Assembly: GCA_932521035.1 (NCBI GenBank)
Contig: OW051493.1
Location: forward strand, 7,254,001-7,318,000
DNA: 64,000 bases
Direction: 5' to 3'
From: Oscheius dolichura
Taxonomy: Eukaryota > Nematoda > Chromadorea > Rhabditida > Rhabditidae
Below the pieces are notes generated by a model that searched no databases, was not told the origin of the DNA, and worked only from the letters and a program-made list of their open reading frames with translations. The position numbers and the translations under genes were made by a program. Positions 22,801 to 37,800 of the stretch are shown here, piece by piece. How positions within the stretch are numbered: position 1 is the stretch's first letter; each line of letters begins with the position of its first letter.

Positions 22801-25800
22801 GGTAGCGGGATATGTTCATAAGAAAGGTATAGTTCTTTTCCTCTTTCTAACTACATTTTTTTATTAATTTACACTTTGTAAACATCATACAGTGACCCAT
22901 TTTTCAGCTAACAAAGCTAGTACTTCGAAGGAACATGATTTCGGTACTAATCTGTCATTTCTCTTTGCTCCTTTCTATCCCACTTCTCCTCGTTTTTCTA
23001 AGTTTCATCCCCGTTTTGTCCCTGTCCTGGTTGAGTTCTCTCTCTCCGTCGCCCCCTCTTCACCACCCCCCTCCCCCCTTAAATCGGGGCCTCCCGACGG
23101 ATCCTCCAGCCCCCGGCGACCCTCCTTTTCGCGAGTCTCGTAATTTGATTTCTCTCAGTCACCATTGATGTAGTCGCCCACCTCCTTTTCGACCTCTTCC
23201 ATCGCCGCCGGCGCCCCTGATTTTTCCTCTCTTCTAGCATCCTCAACTCTACTCCCTGCTGCTGTTCTTTGTATTTACCCAACTTTTTTTGCTCGGGCCC
23301 TTGCAAAGGGAAGAACTGAAAAATTCATAAGCCTAAAGGATCATCATGTTGATTTTTTGAATATTTCAGCAGGGCGGGACTGGAAGCGCCTTTTCGTTCC
23401 CTTATAAGCCGGTCTTCCTCCATTTTCCCAGACTTTTTCCATTCTTTTTGGTTATTTTAGACCGTTAAAAATATCCAAAACATAAGACATTCTTCATATC
23501 TTGCATGTATTTCCTTCTTTGGGGCCTTGTTTCGCAACAAATCTGTCAAGAAGACGGGAAATGGTACTGTCTGTTGAGAGAGGTCAAGAAGTACTATAAA
23601 AGTGTGCATGGATCGGTTTAAAATGTCCTCTAAATAGCCCTCCAAATTCGTTAATTATTAAAGAAGTTTCCAGAAGAGATCGGCGGCGTCTTCGTCAAGT
23701 CCCTGGTTCCCAGGTCAGCCGCTTCCGGGTCGGGAAAGATCCTGGTGCACGATCTTATCGTGGAGGTTTGGCTCCCCGTCAAATCTCATAACAAATGTCT
23801 CTATTTATTAGGTGAACGACATCTCCCTCGAGGGATTCTCTCACGCTGATTCGGTTCGAACACTGGTTAAAAGTGGCCCCGTGGTTCGGTTGAAACTGGT
23901 CCGGTTCCCCAGTGACTCGGCACAGGCTCAGTGCTTGAGGATGCTCCACGAACAGGTAGGAAAGATCCCAGTATTCTTTATTTTCGCTCCAGGAAACGGA
24001 CACCCAAGTCATCGATGTCCAGTCCTCTAACCCGGACCTGGTGGCTGAATGGAAGAAGAAGGTCAACGAAGACGTCGACATCGTCTCGGCTGTCCTCAAG
24101 CCGGATAGGAAAGATTCGGGAGATGGCGGGCTAGGCATCTCATTAGAAGGCAATTAGACCTTTATGATTACGGTAATATGGATCATTTCAGGCACTGTAG
24201 ATGTTCTCAACGGGTTACAACTCTGTCCTCATCATTATATCGAAGGACTCCGAGCTGGAGGTCCCGCGGCGAAGTCGGGACAACTCCAGGCGGGAGACGA
24301 GCTTCTCCAGGTACCGTATCCTTTCATTTATTGCTTCACAACCGATCTAGGTTAACCACTCTCCCCTCTATGGAGAAAGCCACATTACCGTAAGACAGGC
24401 CCTCACCAGGGCGGTGAATTCCGGCGCTCCAGTGACATTGATCGTGGCGAGACGGACCCAACATGTCAATCTGTTCCAACCGAGTAATATGCAGTCCTCG
24501 CTGCCTGCTTCTTATCCTCTGCTGGCTTATGGACACGACAGGGTTGTCAAGGCAGGATTACTGTAGTTCTAGACAAAGATGATTCCAGGCAAAATCGGAA
24601 ATAAACCTGAAAGACGCGGGAACGGAGAGCCTCCTCCGGTTGGCGGCAAAGCGCCTCCGGTCCCGTTCTCTGGAGCCGATTGAGCAGTTGGCTATCTGGA
24701 ACTGTGTTCCCCTGGTTGTCCACTTGGATAAGGATGTCCGCGGCCTGGGATTCTCCGTGGTCGACTATCAAGACCCCTCTCATCCGGGGGAGACAGTCAT
24801 CGTGGTGCAGTCCCTCGTCCCCGGCGGCATAGCCCAGGCCGACGGACGAGTTGTCCCCGGAGATCGGCTCCTCTTCGTCAATAAACACGACCTGAGCAAT
24901 AGCAGGTAATTCTCCACCCCCAGAGCTCTATCCCCTCTTCCCGGGGTGCTTATCATGTTTCAATCTGCCTATTTTTTAGCCTGGAACGAGCCGTAGCCGT
25001 TCTAAAATCCGCTCCCCAGGGACGGGTTCGTCTCGGAATTGCCAAGCCCATTCCCGTCGATCAGGTGAGCCCTTTGTCTTTCTTCTTTTTTCTATTTTTA
25101 CAATATCAGTTGTTATTCCCCTTCCCCCTTTTCTTCTCTTTTATTTCCCGCTGTTCACGGAGAAAAAGACGAACACATTGAGTCATTATGTTTCGGCGAT
25201 CCTTGCCATTCTCCCTTTATTACGCACCCATTTCACATTTTTACTGGCCTCAACGATGTGGCTTCGATTCCGGAACTTGGCTTTCCCTTTACTTTTTTTC
25301 CTTTTTCTCATCTATGAAAAGATGAAGTGACAGGAGATTAGCCTATCTGGCCGGGAAGGTATCAGAAATCGCCTCAAATCCCCTCTGACCCTCCCTGAAA
25401 TGTCTATATCTCTTTGACACTCGATTTAAAGATATATAAAAAAGGAAATGTCTTTGTTTTTCAAGTATTTAAACAGTTTACAGTAGCCCTAGAAGGTAAA
25501 AATAGGGGATAGGCCCACACTTTTAAAAGGAGAAGCCGTCTTCCTCTGCAGACTGCAGCGAAAGTGAATTGGGCGCCCCTTTCCGTACTTTTTGACCTGC
25601 CCGTCCATTTTTTCTGCCTCCCTGCTAGCTTTTCCCCCAAACGATCTTAGATTCCTCAATTTGTTGACATTTCCCTGAATCCGTCGGAGAAATACTTCCG
25701 TAGCTGTTTTTTTCTGCTATGCTGGGGTAAACACAAACCTCTTCAGCAGACTCTGCTGCAAGAGATACCCCCTCTTGAAATGATCTCCCCCCTTTCGCTC

Positions 25801-28800
25801 TATTTTAACTGGGTATCCAACCTCTTTTTTGGCTTATCTGAATCAAAATTGAGTCCACTTTTAGTACCCAGTCGAAATTTGTTGCTAATTCCCCCGAATG
25901 GCGTGGTACTGGTCCATTTTTCAGCCCTTCAAGGGCCAGGGGTTGCCAATTGTTCGCGGGTTTCCTTATTTTCCCATCCATAGAGGTCAGACTCATTTTT
26001 CCACCCTGCCCCTACCCTCAATGTATACATTAACTCAATCGAGCATGAATAATCTACCCGGGGCTCGGGGGTGAAAGAGCCCGGGAGGAGGAGGAGGCCA
26101 TTGAACCCCCGGGGCTCGCGTTCCTAATTGGATACCCCCGTTTGACCCGGCAGCCGCCTTCGGATGTTTACCTACCTATTTACGTGTGTGTTCCCTGCCC
26201 CTGCCTCCTGCCCCCTTCAAACCACTTTCCTGGCTATTTTGTGTGTGGAAATCGATGTGCTCTCCTCCTCTCCGTGCCACCGAGGGAGTCCGAGAGGCGC
26301 CTCTTACTTATCTCGCCTCCTCTACTACTAAATCCTCTCGCCCCCGTCTCAATTAGCTCTTCCTCGCCGAGGGGGTGGCTTCCTTTAGAGAGGCAGGGGA
26401 GGCGAGGGCAGGTCAGGAAGAGATAGGCCCCCTGGCAACCAGGGCTTGTCATTATTGTTGTCCTCCTCCGGGTGGGGCTTCAACCAGCTGTCTCCCTCCC
26501 TCTAAAAAGTCGTCCTCTTCCGCTTTTGAATTACTAATTTTCCTGGGCCGAGTGGGGCCCGGATCTATATATGTTGAGAGAGTAGATAAATATTTTTTTG
26601 GATTACTAATTTCTCCTAACTTTTCAATCTCCCTTTCCTTCTATTTTTTCCAAAATATAAAAAAGCGTATTTTTAACCGAATTCCGAAAAATAGCCGCGT
26701 CGCCCCGGGATTGTTGCCTTTCTTAGAAATGCTATAATTGTCTCCGTTAACTTTTGATCTGTTGGATACTGCTGTCTTTCCATTGTCTGTTTCCCGGAAA
26801 GACCGGATTTTCATCAATTTTCCCCAGTTTCCCATATCCATATGGTAAAACGACAGTATTTCCCACGGGCATAATCTCTTTTTCGCTCTATTCGACGCCT
26901 GGCGTTTTCGACAGCTTTGGTCGCTCTCACAGCCATATTTCTTGGCTATAATCATGGATTTCTGCCTTATTGTATCCACAAAAGGCTGGGAACCCCCTTT
27001 CTGGCCCTTCTAAAACCTGTACAGCCTCTTTTTAGCCACTAAAAACGTCAGAACTCTCCCTAATTCGTAAAATTCCCTGTATATATACATATATATATAT
27101 GGCTATTGAGCCATAAGATTTGTTATTTTCCACTCGGATGAGGCCAATTTGTTACACCTCCGACGCTCATTCTCATTGCTCACTACGCGTGTGTGTTTAT
27201 CACCTTCCATCATATTTTTCTGACATCTCTAGTAGTCTCCCCTACAAATTGTCCTCAATCCCTTCTTGTCCCTTTATCCTTTGTTTCCCGCTCTTTTTGA
27301 ATCCACCCCGGCGGCATCCAGCCAACTGGACGGATCAAATCTCTCTCTTCTTAGAAGACGACGCACTTATGAGAGGGGGGCTGTCCTCCTGCCTCTTTTG
27401 GATGCGGATTAGTGTCTGTGACGCGGCGGTGGTTACTATTTTGGGCCTTCCTGTTCCCAATTATTTTGCAAGAAAAAGAGATTGATTAATAAGGAGAGAC
27501 TTTTTCTTACGCTCGGGTTGATTCTCCGCCCGGGACTGACAACAAGCCTCCGTACTTCTTTCCTTTTAATCTAACCGCCCCTTTCTCCTTCTATTTTTGT
27601 TATCCGACTCCTCCAATTGGCCTTTTCTTTCGCCACCGATTAAGTAATTACCTCCCAATTCATGTTCTCTAAAATCGGGGAATCAGCTGCTCCCCCTCGC
27701 CCCGCTCGCTATGCCCCCCTCAATTAGACCACCCGCTCTCTTCCCATTTGACTCGGAGGGGATATGTGCTGCTGGTCCACCCCTTCCCCTCTCTTCTCGT
27801 CGATTAATTAGCCCTGCAAGAGCGCTTGTGTCCTGGTTATGGCAGTGGCGGTCGTGGTTATGGGAAGCGAGCCCCTGGAGGGAGAGGGGATGATGGTGGG
27901 ATGTCGTGTTAGTAGAGAGTAGAGCGAGTCTCTTGTGTCATTTCCTCTATTTCCCTCCCATCCGCCGACTTTTGTTTCTCCTATACAGAACTTCTAATTA
28001 TAGACACATCTACTTTAATGGTTTACTTTCTTTAAAAGTAGAAATCATCATGAAAGGTCATGGCAAGCGGAAGTGCCGTTTTAGAGTAGTCCCCAGTGTC
28101 ATTTTCCCTTCCCTCTTCCGTCTGCCGACTTTTCTTCCTCCTTATGGGGGAATTGTTAGTCTATTTGTAAGTAGAACCCCTGCCAATTTAAATCCTTAAA
28201 AATGACCCAGAAAGGGAGAAGAATCAGCCACCACCCACTCCTTCCCCTCCTCCACCCCCAAAATCTGAGTCCGCGCATTTGCGTGTCGAATTGTCCGGCA
28301 GAGCTTGCCCTCGGCGACTTCCTTTTGGCCTTCCCGTTCAATTAGACTCCCTCCTCAAGAGAAGAAGATCTCCTCTTCTTTTTCTCCTAAATATTCTCCT
28401 TTTCAGTGTGCCGCCAGCTCGCATTCGCCACTCTTTTCCCGCTCGGAGCGCCTTCTGGCCAGAGGCAGCTCGCCACGTGGTCGACGACGAAAGGTACGTT
28501 CTTCTCTTCTTCTTCTTCTTTTATTCTTTGTATATCACTTTTTATATTCAAAAGCACGTGTCTTTCCATTCCGCATTCGTGGCTTTTTGTGTCCGATCCA
28601 CGTTCCAAATCTTTCCTCTGTGTATATTCGGATATCTCTCGCTGTGTTGTGTCACACACCACCTTCAGGCTTCTACCGGCGTCACCAGCAGCCAGGAGAC
28701 GGTTTGGATCGGCGGGCCGGACGAGTACCGACGGAAGAACCCTCAGGTATCCCCCACCCAGGTCGCCTCTTCTCCATCACCTTTTTGTATCCTCTAAATC

Positions 28801-31800
28801 TATCCGCTTTGGCACCCCGAACAGAAATCCCTGCACCCCTGTCTCTACCGACCGGCCGATCTCCCCCCGCCCGTCCTCCTCCTCCTCCCGGAACATCTGT
28901 TTCTCTTCAGGCCTACTTCCCGTCGTCGCGCAGCCCTTCTTGCAGTCTCAGATCACTTGACGGAGTACGTTCTTTTCCTTCTTTCTACAATATATTTTTA
29001 TTTTATTTATATTTTTAGTTTATTTACTTTCTATCGTGCAAGGCTGAATTTCGGAAACCTATCACTCTTTTTTGGTTTAAAATCCACTCGAAAATGGGGA
29101 GAAATTACTGTAAAAAAACGAGTAAAAGGGGATAAAATTGGGGAGCCTATCTCGAATTTGAGAGATTGGGGTCCTGCGACGATATTTATGAGGGTATCGC
29201 CTAGTCTTTATACGCCTAGTCCAGGTAAAGATGCCTCTAAAAACCTAAATTTCTACGCACGGGCCCCGAAACGAAAGCACACAGAGCTCGTATTCGTCTT
29301 GAGACCCGCACATGGATCTTTAGGAACCTCAAAATTCGGTGAAATGGCTATTTTGGGGGCAAATCGATTTGACCTTGAAAAGTCACTGTTTTGATGTTCC
29401 TGCACAGAGAGTGAGCACATTATTGCCCCCTTTTTCCAGAAGAAATTATGGTCTAAACGCGGTTAGAAGCTTTAACCTTGTGAATCGTGGTAGATTTTGT
29501 GGCCACTTTCCCTTTAGCATTTTATGGTTTTTGTCAGCCGTTTAGTGATGTGAAAAGTGCTCAAAAAGGTACCTAAACGGAGGAAATAAGGAAAAATCCA
29601 GTTACAATGGTTTCTATAGTGATTTTTAGTCAGAATCGATGGCCTCTTGGTCGCCCTGCTCAACGCGGTCTCTTTCCCCGGCCGGTTCTCCTCTGCCCCT
29701 TCGAGGCAGCTGGTCCTACGACGTCGTCTACCTCCCAACCCATTTGGAACGCTCAATTAAGCTTCAAAAAGGAGCACTGCCACTAGGTCGGTTACTGTAT
29801 CTCCTTCCAATTCATTTTTCCCCCTTTCAGGTGTAGTATTAGATGCCGATAAAGATAAAAGTGTCAATGGATGTGTCATAAAAAGTATTTGTGGGAAGAA
29901 GGCCGTCGCCTTGGACGGGCGACTGCAACAGGGCGACCACCTCGTCAAGATCAACACCGAGGGCCTTCGAAACGTGACGAATTCTCAAGCCAGGGCTATT
30001 ATGAAAAGGACCAATCTGATTGGAACACAGTGCAAGTGAGGCTACCCTAATTAAACCCTTAAATATGAGTATCGTTACAGTATAACGTATATTACGGCGT
30101 CGGATGCCAAGACATGGAAGGAGCGATTCGGCAGGGAGCCGCCAAGCTCGCCCGTCATTAATCGCCTTTCACCAAAGTGAGATAGGCTCTTTTTCCTTTA
30201 ATTCCTAATTTCTAGAGTCTTTCCCAAATTCTACCGGTCACCGTACCTCTCCCGGAAAGGCTCCTTCCGTGACACGGATGAAGAACCCGAACCGATGTCC
30301 GAAGCATCCGATGCGGGTATTTCCGAACTCCATAGCGAGGCCATCTCCACGATGGAAGCTGTCCCGTCGACTTCGAGAGAACCCATCCAACGGCAGGAGA
30401 CACTGGGAAGGGAAGCGACTCGGCTAATTGATGGACTTCATATTGATGACATGGTTAATGAGATGATCCATGTGAGTTGTTTTTTATGGGTCAGGAGGGA
30501 AGGAAACCTCGTAGAGTGAAGGGGATCCTTTGAGAGGGATTGTGGGCTTATTTCCAGGGGTTAAAGGTTGGAAGAAATGGAAGCGGCTGCAGGAAACACC
30601 TCACCTTTTCATGGTTTCTACAGTAATCTCAAAATCACTTGAATAGAATGAAAAGAGTCCGTAGATCCCCACCGCAGTCCTTTTTCCCTTTGGGAACCGC
30701 TTCGCCTGCAATTGGTACACTTGGAACTAATTTCAGGAGCTGATTTCATTATGAGGAAAGCTGTCATCAATTTGTCCTCCCTTTCTTCCAATGAGCTCAT
30801 CAATCTTTTTGCCCCGGATGGGGAGGCATGTTCTCTGGGATTGTACTCCCCGGCTGCAACACCTGGAACCATTCAATGGGGGATTCTAGGAAAACGGGGA
30901 GGACAATAAGACAAGTGACGGGGGACATTTCCCGTTCAGACCTGTTTATCCCCTCAAAAAAACGGGGCCCGGCCAATTTCCTTCCCCTCTCCAAGTAGGA
31001 CTAAAGTTGTTGGTGGAGAGGGTCCCACTTGGTGTTGCATTCAATTAGCTCAGGGAGTGAGAGAAGACTCCCCGTACTCCGCTCGTCTCTACTCCACCCA
31101 GAACCCACGTAGCGGCGAATTAGTCGCCCTCTTTTCCGATTCTTTTTCCCATTCCAGGGGTGTGAATCCCTGGTCGCTCATCATATAAATCCAGAGGGAG
31201 GATGATTCTCTCCCGGCGGAAAATCCTCTTTTATTAGGCGATAGACACGAGGGAGGAGCTGGGATTAGGCAGCTGGGATTTTCCTCTCCCGGATGAGCCG
31301 GTCTATATCCTCTTGTTTTACGTCTTTTCTGATTTGAATAGTACGCATCCAGCCGGATAACAGTGGTGGAGATCAGAGCCCGCTTTTTCTCCACCAAAGA
31401 ACAATTTGATCCGCCTCTGGTTTGGCCAACTTCTTTGAGGTTTTAAATGCTTTTCAAAGGGCTAACCACCCCAGGAACATGTCTACCATAACAAGGAACT
31501 TCTTCTCTTACTAATTTCGCTTTAAAAACGGGGACATCTCTCCGGCGCCTCTTCACCCCCATAAATGAAAACTAATTGGTGAGGCAGGTAGTTTGTGTGT
31601 GTGAGAAAAAGAGACAGCATCGATTATGCTGGCACTGCTTCAAGTCTACGGCCAGTCCGGTCTCCAAATCCAGGGAAAGAGCCAGCCACTGAGAGAGCCA
31701 TTTCCGGGGCCGGGGGATAGGGGCGCGACAAATTGATCCCCCTCCTTTTTTGCCTATTCTCCTTCATTAAATACACAAAATAATCTCTTGTCATTTTCAG

Positions 31801-34800
31801 GAAGCCTTGAGGGATGCCCTAATAGAGCTCGTCGTTCTGCACAAAACCCCCGAGTGGAACATCAGCCAGCCGAGTACCAGCCGACACGGCAAAGGTGAGG
31901 CCTATATTTTTCGCGCCAATTGCCCTATTTGTATCGTCCCACATTCATTTGGGCTCAGTTTTCCGTTAAAAATAAGGTGAATTCTTTAACATTTCTACCG
32001 TACTTTTGGGAATTGGAGCGCCGCCGGCAATGTTCCTTGTTCAAAATTTCCTTGTTTGGAGGATTACGGTACATTTTGTTGCGTTTTAAAGGATTTAATG
32101 TCATCGTAAAAATTACAGTAGCCCTGGTGTAGTAAACTGGGCCCACTCCGTGTCATAATTCTCTGTAATCCGAAGCTTTCAGAAATCACTCCACCCCCGT
32201 CGCGATCGTCGACTCAAAAGACTCCCTCGCCGCCGTCCCAGTCTCCACCAAAAGTCCAAAGCCCCACGGAGAGTATCAAAAGTCGTCAGGAGAGTCTTAT
32301 TAGAAGAGATTCGGAGCCGGCTTCGTTGAAACCAATTTATCCCGAAGAGGAAGCGATACCGACGACCTCGGCGCCACCAACTAGGGAAGAAGTCGGAGAC
32401 GAGGAGATCGAGGCCGCCTTGAGGCAGAATCACGCACATTTGGAGGTATTTTCGGGTTACGGTAGCCATAATCTACGGATTTTAAGCAAGAACAGCCGTC
32501 GACAAGCAGTGCTGCAGAAGAAGAAGTCAGTCAGCCCACGATGAAGAGGCTCAGCTATCGAACTGGGAGCAGCGGGTCGGAGACGATCCAGAACCAGGCG
32601 AAGCAATTGACCAGATCGAAGTTTTGGGGAGAAGCCCGGACAGTCGTCCTCCACCGGGAACCGAATAAATCCTTCGGTAGGTCTTCCTTCCCTTTTTTAA
32701 AAATTGAAATTCTAGGGATCTCGATAGTCGGCGGACGAGTGGAGGTCTCCCAGAAGGGCGGTCTGCCCGGGACGGGGAACACCGTCTCCGGGATATTCAT
32801 CAAGAGTGTTTTGCCCAACAGCCCGGCCGGTCAGTCGGGTGGAATGAACATGGGAGACCGAGTCATAAGTGTATGTTTTTGGCTAGAAGATAATAACAAG
32901 AGGGCGTTTTAGGTAAACGACATAGATCTCCGAGAGGCTACCCACGAACAGGCAGTTGCCGCCATTAAAAACGCCTCGAATCCTGTTAAATTCGTACTTC
33001 AGAGTCTGCACAGCTTCTCTCCGCCGCAGGTAAATTTTAAAATTTCGAAAAACCTACTTCCCAGGGTGAAATACCCCGCCAATCTGCTGGAATTTCAAAT
33101 TTGTCATCTATCTCCCTTTTCCCGCCATTTCTAACCTTTAAATTAGTTTCAGAATATGATAAACTCCTCGTCCAACTCTACAGTAGGATCAATCCGTGTA
33201 GAACCCTTTAAACTGGACGAGGAGCCCGACGACCCGGTCACGACGACGACAGCCGTGATCGAGGAGAGACACAAAGAGCGAGAGAAGGCAGTGACCACCG
33301 CGGAACAGATAAAAGCACACTCGCCACCTCCAGAAGAGCCGAAGGAACTCAGCCCCGTGAAGGAATTGCCAATTAAACAATTATCGAAGGAGGAGAGTCG
33401 TGATGATGAGGAGACACCGAAGGCCGAGAAGAAGAACAGCGTCTCGTTCATGGCGGAGGGGGTCAAGAGAGCCAGTGTCAGGGAGAAGAGCCCCAGGAAC
33501 AGTATAAAGAGCCAGGAGAGCCAGAAGAGGAAGGCCAGTATGAAACAGAAAGATTCGATCAACACCGAGGATACTGTAAGGAAGGCCAGCTACGCGTCAG
33601 GACCTCTAATCGTCTCGGATGTCAGCAGCTCAGAGAACCACGACGAAGAACCGGTGAGTACCTTTTTTTTATAAGTTTTCATTAAAATTAAAATTTTCAG
33701 GCAACAACGAGTGGAATAGACGCCACCTCTGCCGCCCTGGCTGTGGACGAATTCGGCGATCCTCCTTCCCGCTTTGGCTATACCAAGGGAAAATTGAAAT
33801 CTCGCTATGGTCACATAGACGGAGAAGCGATTCTGGTGGACTGTGACAGTGTCCCCGAAGCCGGACTCGGGATCTCCCTGGCTGGGAATAAAGACCGCGA
33901 GAAGTTGAACATCTTCGTCATCAATGTGAAAGTCGCCTGCCCGCTGGCTATCAAACGAGGAGACGAGATCTTGGAGGTCGGGTTGGAGTTAGACAAATGG
34001 AATAAAGTGTTGTTTAGGTGAATGGAAAGGTCCTGCGTGGATTGAGTCATGTGGTGGCTTCGAATATTATCAGGGACTGCTGCAACGGGCCGCTGGAGAT
34101 GGTCATCTGCCGAAGGGATGGAGCTATGGTAGGTTTTTTCGAACTGGTTACTGTAATGGGTACAGTAACCATTACACACGACATTTCCTTCGCTTCGGCA
34201 TCCGGTTTATGGACAGGCAGTAGTCGGTCGCTACGAGACTCATTAATTTGTAAACTTTGTACCGCCTCTCATAAGAAAAGGCCCCGAGGCGACCCCTGCC
34301 GCTGACGAAACGTGAAAAACAAAGCCACTTACCCCTGCCAGACGCCCGAGAAATTAGTTTCATTCCCGTACTTTTTGGTCACCCCCGGCCGCTGGAGCTC
34401 TTCTCTCTACGATGGTCCCCCTCACCTTTGATGTTCCCCTTCCCCTTCAAACTAACTACGAGAGATGGAGAGAGGAACTAGGCATACTAATTGGATAGAT
34501 TGACTAATTAGAGAGTCGGGCACGAGGCGGGAAAGGGAGCGCACTCTTCGAAAAAGAAGAGTGGGCGATCCGTAGAGGCAGAGAGAGAGACAACTCATCC
34601 CGCCATTCAGCCCCTGCCCTCGCTCCTCTCTTTCCCTCCTTTTCCCCCATCTCCTCTCCTTTTCCAGACAGTCTGTCCCATCTTCTAATCCAGTTCAAAA
34701 AACGACTCAAATAGCCTTGAAAGAAGTAATTCATAGATTCAATTAGGGGGATAAATTCTGCTCGAGTTGAGGTCAATTATGGGATCACAGATGAAGCTTG

Positions 34801-37800
34801 AAATCAGCAAGATACCGTGCAGAAAATCTCATGGCCTTTTCACTTTACCCAGAAAACTTTAACGCGGGATTTAGTCGTCTGCTTACTTGAACCTGATACT
34901 CTCCCTTGCGAACAGTGTCCTGGATAAATGGACCCATATTTCTTAATCTAGAGTCTTTTGGGGGGCGGTTACCGGCTTGCGATAGGAAGCTCTGGTCGAG
35001 ATTCTATGATAATTGTCTTCACTTTTATGCACCTACCTAAAAAAATCTCTTGCACGCTTCGTTAGCAGTTCCGTATTCTATTTTGGATAACCTTCTGCTC
35101 TTGTAAAATTTGGAGTTTAGACTCTGCCGCCTTTTTGGGGTCAGTGGTTGCATTTCCTGCCCGGTTTTCTCACGCTTTCACGTTAAAAAAATCCTCCTCT
35201 CACACTTTAAACTTCGAGAATTTCTCAAGAAATACCCTTTCCAAGAGTGTAAAATACCAGAAAACGTCGACAATTCTCCCAAGAATCTCCCTTTTTCAGG
35301 CCGACTGCGCAGTGCAATCCGACCCGAAAGCCAGTACAAGCTCCTCGACCTCCACCCCAGCTGGCGACGAGGCCTTCTACAAGGTAGGCACTCTCTTCAC
35401 TTCGAGACCTTCTCCAATCAGGGGAGAGAGATGGTCTGCCCTCTCTCCTCTACTCTAAAATGCGCATGGCAAGTGTGTGTCCCCCGTCTCCTCGCTCGCT
35501 CCACGTCCCGTAGGGAGAGCCCAGCCCATCTGACCGCCCGGCCGACTGGGCTAACATCTTCTCGTCGTCGGCCGTCCTTTCGCACTCCTCAAGCCAACAA
35601 ATCTAATTTATTCTCCGGGTCCTCAACTTTTCTTCTGCTCTCGTCCCCCTTACGAAAGGAAACAAAATTCTACTCTTCCTTTGTTTTTCTCTTTTCTTAA
35701 AATTTAAAAAAAAACGGAAATTTGACTGCGTACATTCCAATTACCTGTACCAATTGATATTCAGGCGAGGAGCCCCATTTTTGGTTGCGTAACAACCCGA
35801 GAATTGTGCTCTTAAAAGAGGCTACAGTGAGTGGTTAATAGTCTAAACCTGGAATGCATTTCATCCTCCTCTATTTTGAACCGCCCTGCCAACCTCTTTG
35901 ATTTCGGGTCGAGCCATATCCGCGCCCGCACCCGTAACATCTCGGCAGCTGATTTTCTTGTTAGAAACCAACGCTACCTTCACTGTTCGTCCAGCTGCAG
36001 AGAGTATACGGGTGCTGCCGCAAAATTGCCCCCGATCAGGTAAACTCAGCGGTCCTTTTGTTACCGTATTTCCACTAAACAGGGTCTTCCTTTTTCTTAT
36101 TCCAGTTTATTCCAGAGGTCCCCCTTTTCCTTCTCCCAGTACTCAATTTTCCCCCGCCGGGGTTTTCCATTAAAACTCCTCTGATTTCTGGTGGTCGGTT
36201 CCTTCCTTCCGATTAATTAGTTATTTCCTTGTTATAATTCTTCTCTCTCTCTCTCTCTGCTTTGTCATAGCCCTTTTCCTCCCACCCCCTCCTTCTCCTC
36301 CCCCTTCCCAATTTCTTCGAAGATATCAGTTTTCACCTCCCCTAGAAGACGGGGAACTTTCTCTGGCGCCCTCCTAAATTGTCGCGATCTCTGAGCTCCT
36401 CCCCTATCCCCCACCCTCTCCGGCTAAAAACGAGGGGGTCTCCTTCTTCTCCTCTGTCGTCGTCGTCGTTTGTGTCCGGGGCATGTGCATGTCCATGTCC
36501 TCCCGCTATGTATGGAAAGGGGGTATGTGTGGCTGGCTGGCTGGCTGGGGCGTGTCCCCCCTCAATTATAAGCTCGTTGCCAAGCTTTCGATGAAAGAGC
36601 TTTCCCTTTCAAAATTTTCCTACTTTTAAAGGTGGGGCTCTAACCCTCTCTGTACCCTATTTCACTCTATATTTCCATTGAAGACCCGGGAAGATTTAAA
36701 ATTTCTCTTCCGCCACTTCCCGGGCTGGAAATGTCCCGGCGTAAGCCATTTCTTCCACTAAAAATGGGGATATTTTAATTTTCTGTAAAAAATAAGACTG
36801 TTGTACACTTTCTCTGCTGTTTTCTACTCATTTTAATGAAGTGAAAAACCATACAAAAACTGAAATTTCCACTCATGGTCCCCTGATCTGAAGATGACCA
36901 AAGTCGTCCTTTCCTTTTCCCGCCGTTATCTTGTTTGGATGACGAAAGTCTTCTTCCCGTGGTCAACATTTCCCAGCCCCTGGCTGTCCTAGCTGTTTCC
37001 CGCCATTCAAATAGTCCACTTTCTCGGAAGCTGTCAGAAAGTGTTAGGAAATCGGTAGTTTATGAGAAAGGAGCGAACTTTGCCTTCCTCCTCTGAAGAC
37101 AGGAAAACATCTCTCTGGCCGTTTTATTTGGGAAAAAGGGAGTCTCACGACGAGGAAGAAAGGAAATAGGCTCACACGTTAATTATGTTATGACGAGTGG
37201 GGAGAGCAGTTCCCAAATAACACTTGGCCCCTAGATTAATAGGCGAAGTGGTCCCGGATGGGGAAACGGTTTCAGATTCGTGTTTGGTTCTTCCGTCCGA
37301 GACAGTAATTTCTTTAAAACTTTTGATCTCCCCCGCTTCAAAGTCCAGCTCCCGGCTAATTACCGTAATCATCCTCCTCCCACTAATCACAGTGTGGCCA
37401 GCCCCCCGGTTCTTTTTTCATCAGAAATTGATGGGAAACCGCCCCCGGATTCCGATGATAACATCGCCGTCATCAGAGATGCACAAACACAGCCGAGAAA
37501 ACTTCCCCCTTCTCTTCTCTGTGGAGGTTAGAATAATATGTTTCAATGTTCTTTCATCATGACAAAAAGTCGGCGCAGTGATTATTAATTTTTGCTATAA
37601 TTTCACCTGTCCGCACTTGAACCCCGCTTTCATTTGCGTCAATTGTTTGGCGGTGGCGAGGTGGTCATTTCGCGGCTCTGTTCTTTCCCCTTCTGAATTA
37701 TTTCCAAGAAATTTTCCACCCAGAAATCAAAGAACGAAAGGTTCTCCTCTTTTCTCAAAATATGACCATCTAAAGAACCCTGATATTACTGTACTCTATC

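Noticed and set aside
28825-28910. Proline-rich mpz-1 exon ([12 protein letters not shown] frame)
   Set aside because: Including it breaks the phase; the strong acceptor at 28910 gives an in-phase exon without it.
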